Assembly (NCBI GenBank): GCA_946886185.1
Contig: CAMPIC010000263.1
Location: forward strand, 1-5,136
DNA length: 5,136 bases
From: an uncultured bacterium
Lineage (GTDB): Bacteria; Eisenbacteria; RBG-16-71-46; CAIMUX01
Direction: 5' to 3'
Below, piece by piece: positions 1 to 5,136 of this stretch. A program made the translations under genes and the position numbers. The notes under the pieces are model-generated. The model was not told the DNA's origin, ran no database searches, and saw nothing but the letters and a program-made list of their open reading frames with translations. Position 1 is the stretch's first letter, and every line of letters starts with the position of its first letter.

Positions 1-2
1 CG

Positions 3-548
3 GGGACGGACGCGTTCGAGCGCCGCATCGAAGAGGGACGGAGAGCGGCGGTGGCGGAGTCCCGCATTCCCACTCTCATCGAATCGGGCGACCTCGCGCT
101 CGCCGAGACGGAGCTTCAGGCGTACGAGAGCATCCGGCCCGACGATGCCCGCGCGGCCCGCTGGCGCGCGCAGATCGCGGAGATGAAGGCGGTCCGCGAA
201 GGGCCGGCGCGCGAACGCAAGGAGATCGGGGCCCTCGTCATGGAGTTCCACGACGCGTTCTCGAACCTCGATCTCGATCGTTTTGCGGCGCTCTTCGTCG
301 ATCCGGGGGCCACCCGGAACGAGTACGAGCGTGCGTTCCGCGATCTCGCCTCGCAGACGATCACGATCCTGGCGGAGCCGAACATCGATCTGCGCGAGAA
401 CACGGCGACCGTGCATCTGCGCGACCGGCGCCGTCAGGTCATGAAGATCGGCCGCACCTTCGAATCGGAGTTCGACGTCGTGCTCCAGCTGGAGAAGGTG
501 CGCGATCGCTGGAAGATCCGCGCCGCTCAGACCAAGCTGTTGCAGTAG
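3..548 (+). CDS. C-terminal part of a protein with helical (TPR-like) and NTF2/SnoaL-like regions
   Basis: The reading frame is open to the left edge, so this is the last 181 codons of a longer gene. Residues 1-60 of the visible part look like paired amphipathic helices of a TPR-like type, with the segment LIESGDLALAETELQAY followed by a polar linker and an Ala/Arg-rich helix. A charged linker runs to about residue 73. Residues 74-181 resemble an NTF2/SnoaL-like fold: an opening helix (EIGALVMEFHDAFSNLDLDR), then alternating strands, ending in RDRWKIRAAQ, the usual closing W-[KR]-I strand. A GTG at 51 has a GGAG at 40-43 and could be a start, giving 165 residues. I prefer an internal position, because the helical pattern continues upstream of it. 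Two stops follow in frame (TAG 546-548, TGA 549-551). Its function is not identifiable. Such C-terminal combinations occur on bacterial signalling proteins, including some Ser/Thr kinases, and it converges on T6SS genes, so a regulatory role is possible but unproven. Confidence 0.75.
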   Translation, partial: GTDAFERRIEEGRRAAVAESRIPTLIESGDLALAETELQAYESIRPDDARAARWRAQIAEMKAVREGPARERKEIGALVMEFHDAFSNLDLDRFAALFVDPGATRNEYERAFRDLASQTITILAEPNIDLRENTATVHLRDRRRQVMKIGRTFESEFDVVLQLEKVRDRWKIRAAQTKLLQ

Positions 549-590
549 TGATCTCCAGGCCGCGATCCGTCGCGGCGAGCGACGAGATCA
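549..590. terminator. Two-part inverted repeat between convergent genes, possible bidirectional terminator
   Basis: An outer 7-base stem pairs TGATCTC (549-555) with GAGATCA (584-590). An inner 7-base stem pairs GCCGCGA (559-565) with TCGCGGC (570-576) around a TCCG loop. The two stems are separated by a 3-base and a 7-base unpaired side. The element fills the gap between the plus-strand stop and the minus-strand tagF stop, and its outer arms overlap the TGA of each gene. Position and symmetry suit a shared transcript end. Neither side has a T-tract, so this is not a classical intrinsic terminator. It may instead protect 3' ends or assist factor-dependent termination. Confidence 0.4.
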
Positions 591-1553
591 GCTACGCGAA
601 GCCCAATCGAGAAGCGCGCGCAACGGCGTTGCGGGATCGTCGAGGATGGCGCGCAGTCCGGCGCTCATGCGCTCTTCGGGGGGACTGCCGTAGGGACGTT
701 CGAGATAGCTGATCGACTCCACGTCGGAATGCGAATCGATGAGCGCGAGGAACTGCGGGCTGGTGGGAGTGGAGAAGAAGAACAGAAGCCGCGGGGGAAA
801 GTCGATCCCGTCCCCTTCGGTCCAGAAGTACGAGCAGCCGTCGATCGACGAGCGGAAGATCCGCGCGACCAGGTCGATCCAGAACCCGATCGCCAGCGGA
901 GCCGCGCGCCCGGGCAGAGGGAAACGGATGCCCATGCGCACGTCGGAGGCGTTCCGTCCGCGCAGATATTCGACGGTTTCGCACAGCCCCTGCACGATCT
1001 GATACCGGGCCGGATCGAGAGGACCACCGGCGACGGCCGACCAGAAGTCCCCGCAGTTCTGCGCTTCGACGTGGTTGCGATACGCGGTCTCTGCCGAGCT
1101 CTCGCCCGGGAGAGTCGTGCGCATCTCCCGCACTCCGCCCGTGAGCCGGGCTGGATCCTCGCTGCTCCGCGCGCGGAGGGCGGCGCCGGCGACCGCGGAG
1201 TGCAACTCCATCAGCCGGGCCGGCTCGCTCGGGCGCGCGCTGCGCAACGCACCGTTTTCCAGGACTGCAAAAATGGAGAAGGGATGGACCCGACCGGCCG
1301 CGTCCTGTCCCGGACCCAGCTCTCCCACCAATCCGCCGCCACCGCGGATCGTCCAGACGAATCGATAGGAGGGGAACCGGGTCGCCCGTTCTTTGAAAGC
1401 GGCTCCCAGCGGAGAGCGCGCCAGCGCCACTCCTTCGGTGACCCAGGAATCGAATCCACTGCGCGTCAGCTCCGCGTTTCGCTCCACGAGGAACTCGCGG
1501 CTCACCGGGAGCTTTCCGAAGCATCCGAACTTGTCCACGGCAACGGAGTCCAC
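588..1553 (-). CDS. tagF: TagF-type T6SS-associated protein (ImpM/DUF2094 family)
   Basis: This 321-residue protein matches the TagF/ImpM family of T6SS accessory proteins. In studied systems TagF acts in the cytoplasm as a post-translational repressor of T6SS assembly. The family signature is visible at residues 9-22 (FGCFGKLPVSREFL), the counterpart of the usual GfyGKLPaRGDF, followed by FDSWV (34-38). A second block at 79-95 ends GRVHPFSIF, matching the family's GR-x-x-P segment. The C-terminal half has LCETVEYLRG (190-199), GIRFPLP (208-214), AIGFWIDLVARIF (221-233), SYFWTEG (241-247) and RLLFFFSTP (255-263), all in the family's order. Length is normal for a stand-alone TagF, with no fused phosphatase domain. 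It lies 94 bases downstream of tssM on the same strand, probably co-transcribed. The start is uncertain: GTG at 1553 is chosen, GTG at 1538 is nearly as good, and neither has a convincing Shine-Dalgarno site. The frame stays open upstream into tssM, but its ATG at 1790 would add 79 Arg-rich residues unlike the family. Confidence 0.88.
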   Translation of the reverse strand: MDSVAVDKFGCFGKLPVSREFLVERNAELTRSGFDSWVTEGVALARSPLGAAFKERATRFPSYRFVWTIRGGGGLVGELGPGQDAAGRVHPFSIFAVLENGALRSARPSEPARLMELHSAVAGAALRARSSEDPARLTGGVREMRTTLPGESSAETAYRNHVEAQNCGDFWSAVAGGPLDPARYQIVQGLCETVEYLRGRNASDVRMGIRFPLPGRAAPLAIGFWIDLVARIFRSSIDGCSYFWTEGDGIDFPPRLLFFFSTPTSPQFLALIDSHSDVESISYLERPYGSPPEERMSAGLRAILDDPATPLRALLDWASRS

Positions 1554-1560
1554 GCGTCTT

Positions 1561-1640
1561 ATCTTCTGCCTTTGCCTGCCTTTGGCTGTCTGCGCCCGCC
1601 ATCGCCTGCCTGCGCCCGCCTTCGCCTGCCTGCGCCCTCT
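1561..1640 (-). repeat. Purine-rich array with 10-base period in the tssM-tagF gap
   Basis: Read on the coding (minus) strand, 1640 down to 1561 divides into eight decamers: AGAGGGCGCA, GGCAGGCGAA, GGCGGGCGCA, GGCAGGCGAT, GGCGGGCGCA, GACAGCCAAA, GGCAGGCAAA and GGCAGAAGAT. The consensus is about GGCRGGCRMA. Within it, 1611-1630 and 1591-1610 are direct copies of a 20-base unit with one mismatch (A to T). The array begins 7 bases after the tssM stop and ends 7 bases before the preferred tagF start, so it makes up most of the gap. Closely spaced GG and GGG runs could give RNA structure, including two-layer quadruplexes. It may be a slippage-prone minisatellite or a spacer; no function is shown. 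Confidence 0.7.
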
Positions 1641-1647
1641 TCGCCGC

Positions 1648-4600
1648 TCAGTCCATCGGAGAGCTCGGAATCGAGAACCTGCGGAAGGTGGAGCGTTCGG
1701 GGAATGGACACTCCCCGCCGTCATGCATCGTGATCCGGCAATCGACCGCGATCTCCGCTTCCGGGAACTCCCAGCTGAAGACGTAGGCATCGCCGTCGCG
1801 ATCGACGCGCGCCTCGTCGATCAGCTCGAACCAGCTCCAGAGCGAACCTTCCTTTCGAATCTCCCCCAGAGTCCGATTTCCCCCCGTGTTCTCGATCGAG
1901 ATTGCACAGACGTTGTCGGATGCGCCGCTGCTCCAGGTCGCGTTCATGCTGCGATTGGAGGAACGGCGCACCAGACTTTGACCGTTGATGACCAGGGTGG
2001 TGCGATCGAGGATTTGCAGATTCGCGTCTCCCGCCGGACCGAGCGAGCGCGGCGCCATCAGCTCCACTCGGAAGGAGCTGGAGAGGCCGCCTCCTTGCAG
2101 GAGCGATCCGCGGATCATCTCGGCCGACTTGAACGCGGAGCTGGTCTGACTGCCCGAGCTGAGCTCCGCCTCTTCCATGGCGTCGCGGAACTTGTCGAGC
2201 TCGCCCCCCGGGGCCAACAGCTTGGTGATCGCGCTCACCGAGGCGGCTGCCCCTCCTTTGTTGAACGGATATTTGCCGGCCATGCCGAGTCGGTATGGAG
2301 CCAGGACATCCGCTTCCCATTGGTTGGACGCTTCTCCCACGACCGCGCTCTTCTTCCCTCGCTCGAGCAGCCCTTCGCCCGCGACGATAGGGCGCAAGAG
2401 CAGCTGATGCATCGCGTCGGTCAGCTCGTCGCTCGGGAAACGATCGAAGTAGTCTTCCAGGTTGCTCTTCGCCTTGCGGAAGATCGAGGCGTCGTAGGTG
2501 AACTTCTCGTCCTCCGCGCACTGCACGATCTGGTCTTCGATGTTGGTCATGGACTCGCGATAATCGGAAACCGGCGCGGGCGTGTCCTCCGACTCCTGGG
2601 AGAAGCTGCGGATCGGCTCCAACGACTTGTTCAAAGCCGCAAGCTCCGGCCCCTGCGATCCGAGATCCGCCTCCTTGGCCATCTCTCGGAAGAGATGCAG
2701 GATGGGCGAGTTGCGACTGGCTTTGAGCGTCTTGTAATCGTCTTTCGCGGATTCGCAATCGCTGAAGCTGCGCATCCGGACCGTCTCGAGAAACTCCCCC
2801 CAAACGGTCGGAAAGCTCTCCGCGTAGAGCGCGATGAGATCGTCCCGCCGCGGAAGGGTCTGCGCGGGCGCCTCCCCCGCGAGCGTGATGATCTGGTTGT
2901 CTTCGCGAATCACCTGTTCCACGTTCGCGAACCGTTCCGAGACGTAGTCGTTCCAGCCGCTCCTGGTGAAGGCGGATTCGATGACCTCGTCCGTGGAGAG
3001 GATCTCGACGTTCCCGGCGAGCTGTTCGAAGGTGAGGTCCGGAATCTGCCGGCTCGCTCCCGCTACAACCGCGCGGAAGTAGGCGTCGGGACTGTGCGTG
3101 CGCCGGAGCGCGCGGGCTCCGGAGGCCAACTGGCGCGTGCGCGCATCCGGTTCGCGGATCGGCAATCCGGCATCGAGGAAGTCCTTGGCCATGTCCTGGA
3201 ACTCCGCCCTCGCATCGGGATGCTCGTCCGCATCCTCGATTCCGAAGTCGAAGAGCGCCTCCGTAAGATGCTTCTCGTCGCCGATCTCTCCCCTTCGCTC
3301 CGGATAGAGCAGGAGCAGCTCCGCGCGCAGCAATCGCCGGAGCTGGTCGCCGTCAAGATCCTCGGGATAGGCGAGCTGTTCCGCGGCTTCGTCTTCGATC
3401 GGTTGCAGCACCCGCTGCCGCAGCGCATCGAGATAGCTCTCCCGCCCGGCGTCGCGGACGTTGTCGGCGACCGTAAGGGGCCAGGCGCGCCAGCTCCCCG
3501 CGACGCGCTCGCGCAGCTGGTGGAGGGAAGCGAGGGTCTCGATGTCGGGAGCGAGATCTCCCGACTGCTGATCGAACAGCTTCACCGTGTCTTCGGTCTC
3601 TCCCATCCGTCCGCCCAGGCGCGCATACGAGGAAAAGATGAGGCCCGAGATCGCAAGCGCCACCACCAGCGCGACAGCCGAGATCGCCAGACGCACGCGC
3701 AGCCATTTGCGAGATCCCGAGCGGCTCTTTCGGGTCAGGTCCCGATCGGTCGGGAGAATCTTGCTGAAGAGATCGCGCACGAAGTAGGCGTCGTCCTTTT
3801 CCTCCTGCTCTTGCGCGAAGGTCTCGCTGCGGCTTCCTCCCAGGATGGTCTGGATCCGCTGCACCACCGCATCGAAGGGAGTGCCTACCTGCTTGCCGCT
3901 CGAGAAGTAGGTGCCGCGGAACAGCGGCTGATCGACGCTGAATGGGTTGGGCTCGAAAAGCGTCTCCACGAAGAGGTGCAGCTTGGGCCGGAGCGCCGCG
4001 AGCTCTTCGGGGAACATGAAGATCCTGCCCCACTCCTCCCCCCGCGCTTGCGCCAGACGCCGCACGCGCAGATTGCGGATCCGCTCCACCAGCCGATCGA
4101 ACTCTTGCAGGAAAAGCTCGGCGGGGCGCGTCTTGGAGTCGGACGGCGCGGGGAACGTCGTGCCTAACACCTGTTGGCGTTCGACCGGGGAGAACGAAGA
4201 GAAGAAGTCGGAGAAGCCGGCGATCAGGTCGCACTTGGTGAAGAGCACGTAGATCGGAAAAGAGAATCCAGTGCGCGTCATGATCTCGTCGATCCGCTGC
4301 CTGAGCTCGCGCGCATCATTGACGATCCGGTCTTCCGAGCGCTCGACGAGCGTTTCCGCGCTGTAACCGAGGATGAGCCCGTTGATCGGACTCTTCTTGC
4401 GGTGGCGTTTGAGCAGGTCGAGGAATCCGAACCACTCGCCTTCCGTCTCGGAGCGGTCGGAGCTCTGCGCGTAGCGACCGGCGGTGTCCAGGAGGATCGC
4501 GTCGGTGCTGAACCACCAGTCGCAGTTGCGCGTTCCGCCTTGTCCGCGCAGCCGCTTGGCGGTGGTCATGGCGGGGAAGTTGAGCCCGGAGTTCAGGATC

Positions 4601-5004
4601 GCGGTGGTCTTTCCGATCGCGGGTGGGCCGATGATCATGTACCAGGGAATGGTGTAGAGCGCTTTCCTGCCCTGAGGACCCTGCTTCAGGGAGGCGATGG
4701 CCTCGTCGAGACCGGTGCGGATCTGGTCGAGCTCCGCGCGGCGCGCCGGGGCGACGTCCATTCCCCCCGCCGCTTCCATGATCCCTTTCTCGATGGCCGC
4801 CGCGTCCGACTTCTCCTTGCGCCACCGGAGGAACAGCACCAGACCCCAGATGATGAGAATGAGCGCGATCGCGAGGATCCAGACCGCGAGGGGGACTTGT
4901 CGGAGTGCGGTGAATCGATCCCGAGCCATGAAGATCACGACCAGGATGAGGACGATCGGGATCCCGAAGGGGAGGAGGGTCTTGAGCAAGAGCGCGAGGA
5001 ACAT
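1648..5004 (-). CDS. tssM: TssM (IcmF/VasK-type) T6SS inner-membrane complex protein
   Basis: A complete 1118-residue TssM, a usual length for the family. In known T6SSs TssM is an inner-membrane protein that joins TssL in the membrane and the TssJ lipoprotein in the periplasm to form the envelope channel complex. Two N-terminal membrane segments (about 11-26 and 39-60) precede a cytoplasmic NTPase-like domain with Walker A GPPAIGKT (126-133; bases 4606-4629), LLDTAGRY (171-178) and a TKCD base-recognition motif (256-259). The intact Walker A is notable because it is degenerate in some TssMs. A third membrane segment lies at about 437-459, and the long remainder should be periplasmic. IcmF C-terminal landmarks are LGMAGKYPFNKG (906-917), LLAPGGELDKF (929-939), FKSAEMIRGSLL (958-969) and the beta-rich region with GSLWSWFELID (1053-1063), where the family meets TssJ. 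The ATG is supported by AGGAG nine bases upstream. tagF follows on the same strand; upstream T6SS genes are probably beyond the right edge. Confidence 0.96.
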   Translation of the reverse strand: MFLALLLKTLLPFGIPIVLILVVIFMARDRFTALRQVPLAVWILAIALILIIWGLVLFLRWRKEKSDAAAIEKGIMEAAGGMDVAPARRAELDQIRTGLDEAIASLKQGPQGRKALYTIPWYMIIGPPAIGKTTAILNSGLNFPAMTTAKRLRGQGGTRNCDWWFSTDAILLDTAGRYAQSSDRSETEGEWFGFLDLLKRHRKKSPINGLILGYSAETLVERSEDRIVNDARELRQRIDEIMTRTGFSFPIYVLFTKCDLIAGFSDFFSSFSPVERQQVLGTTFPAPSDSKTRPAELFLQEFDRLVERIRNLRVRRLAQARGEEWGRIFMFPEELAALRPKLHLFVETLFEPNPFSVDQPLFRGTYFSSGKQVGTPFDAVVQRIQTILGGSRSETFAQEQEEKDDAYFVRDLFSKILPTDRDLTRKSRSGSRKWLRVRLAISAVALVVALAISGLIFSSYARLGGRMGETEDTVKLFDQQSGDLAPDIETLASLHQLRERVAGSWRAWPLTVADNVRDAGRESYLDALRQRVLQPIEDEAAEQLAYPEDLDGDQLRRLLRAELLLLYPERRGEIGDEKHLTEALFDFGIEDADEHPDARAEFQDMAKDFLDAGLPIREPDARTRQLASGARALRRTHSPDAYFRAVVAGASRQIPDLTFEQLAGNVEILSTDEVIESAFTRSGWNDYVSERFANVEQVIREDNQIITLAGEAPAQTLPRRDDLIALYAESFPTVWGEFLETVRMRSFSDCESAKDDYKTLKASRNSPILHLFREMAKEADLGSQGPELAALNKSLEPIRSFSQESEDTPAPVSDYRESMTNIEDQIVQCAEDEKFTYDASIFRKAKSNLEDYFDRFPSDELTDAMHQLLLRPIVAGEGLLERGKKSAVVGEASNQWEADVLAPYRLGMAGKYPFNKGGAAASVSAITKLLAPGGELDKFRDAMEEAELSSGSQTSSAFKSAEMIRGSLLQGGGLSSSFRVELMAPRSLGPAGDANLQILDRTTLVINGQSLVRRSSNRSMNATWSSGASDNVCAISIENTGGNRTLGEIRKEGSLWSWFELIDEARVDRDGDAYVFSWEFPEAEIAVDCRITMHDGGECPFPERSTFRRFSIPSSPMD

Positions 5005-5013
5005 TCGAGTGGA

Positions 5014-5018
5014 CTCCT
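5014..5018 (-). promoter_or_regulatory. Ribosome binding site of tssM
   Basis: The minus strand reads AGGAG here, nine bases before the ATG at 5004. It is the clearest Shine-Dalgarno match in the window and fixes the tssM start, in contrast to tagF, which lacks one. Confidence 0.8.
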
Positions 5019-5063
5019 AGATTGCGAAGCCGGTGGGACTGGAAGTGAACCGGCTCCCGTCAC

Positions 5064-5136
5064 CGTGAAGGCGAGGATCTCCGTGGACTGACGGGCGCGC
5101 GTGATCGTGAAGGCGAGGATCTTCGTGGACTGACGG
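5064..5136. repeat. 42-base direct repeat upstream of tssM, cut by the window edge
   Basis: A 31-base segment at 5064-5094 recurs at 5106-5136 with one difference (C to T at the 18th base), giving a 42-base period. The core reads CGTGAAGGCGAGGATCT on the plus strand and ends GTGGACTGACGG. The second copy stops exactly at the window edge, so more copies may follow. The first copy is framed by a 7-base inverted repeat, CCCGTCA (5056-5062) and TGACGGG (5089-5095). No gene was recognised in 5019-5136. A minus-strand frame through the repeat encodes a 14-residue periodic peptide and ends at a TAG at 5019-5021 touching the tssM ribosome binding site, so the repeat could be the tail of an upstream gene. 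A non-coding tandem repeat is equally possible. Confidence 0.7.

Noticed and set aside
592..1602. A 336-codon minus-strand frame starting at the ATG inside the decamer array
   Set aside because: It is a different frame from tagF over the same bases and its product is Arg-rich with no family motif, so it is a shadow of tagF.
729..1733. A 334-codon plus-strand open frame
   Set aside because: It is antisense to tagF and the tssM end, its product is charged low-complexity sequence, and it shows no supporting ribosome site or domain.
588..1790. Longer tagF starting at ATG 1790 with 79 extra residues
   Set aside because: The extension overlaps the tssM end and the decamer array, is dominated by Arg and Ser, and is absent from the TagF family, whose signature normally begins within about ten residues of the start.
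1393..4167. A 924-codon plus-strand open frame antisense to tssM
   Set aside because: It lies opposite the tssM coding sequence, whose family motifs are unmistakable. Its product is Arg/Glu/Leu-rich low-complexity sequence without recognisable domains. Long antisense open frames are common in GC-rich genes.
4174..5091. A 305-codon plus-strand open frame
   Set aside because: It is antisense to the N-terminal part of tssM, is very rich in charged residues and glycine, and has no domain; a composition artefact.
5064..5136. Start of a CRISPR array
   Set aside because: Only two copies are visible, the interval between copies is just 11 bases, far shorter than a CRISPR spacer, and no cas gene is present.
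5019..5136. Sigma-70-type promoter for tssM
   Set aside because: No convincing -35/-10 pair is visible in this GC-rich leader, and tssM may be transcribed from an upstream operon promoter.

Overview
The window comes from a GC-rich, Gram-negative-type bacterium. The evidence is a type VI secretion system (T6SS) membrane-complex gene, strong G/C preference at codon third positions and frequent GTG codons. The host lineage cannot be fixed from this sequence. A proteobacterium/myxobacterium-like or Acidobacteriota-like host is a guess only.

Layout, left to right. (1) Bases 3-548, plus strand: the C-terminal 181 codons of a protein whose start lies off the left edge, with a helical (TPR-like) stretch followed by an NTF2/SnoaL-like domain. 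(2) Bases 549-590: a short convergent junction carrying a two-part inverted repeat. (3) Bases 588-1553, minus strand: tagF (impM-type), a T6SS-associated regulator. (4) Bases 1554-1647: the tssM-tagF gap, largely filled by a purine-rich array with a 10-base period on the coding strand. (5) Bases 1648-5004, minus strand: complete tssM (icmF/vasK-type), with a clear Shine-Dalgarno site. (6) Bases 5019-5136: no recognisable gene; it holds about 1.7 copies of a 42-base direct repeat that runs to the right edge.

The two minus-strand genes read tssM then tagF and probably form the end of a T6SS operon that continues off the right side. In characterised systems TssM spans the inner membrane and forms the envelope-spanning channel complex with TssJ and TssL, while TagF is a post-translational repressor of T6SS assembly. 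The convergent left-hand gene could belong to the same regulatory neighbourhood, for example as the tail of a Ser/Thr kinase, but its N-terminus is missing and this cannot be shown.

I see no undescribed system here. The parts worth a second look are the non-coding ones: the decamer array before tagF, the 42-base repeat upstream of tssM, and the symmetric element between the convergent genes.
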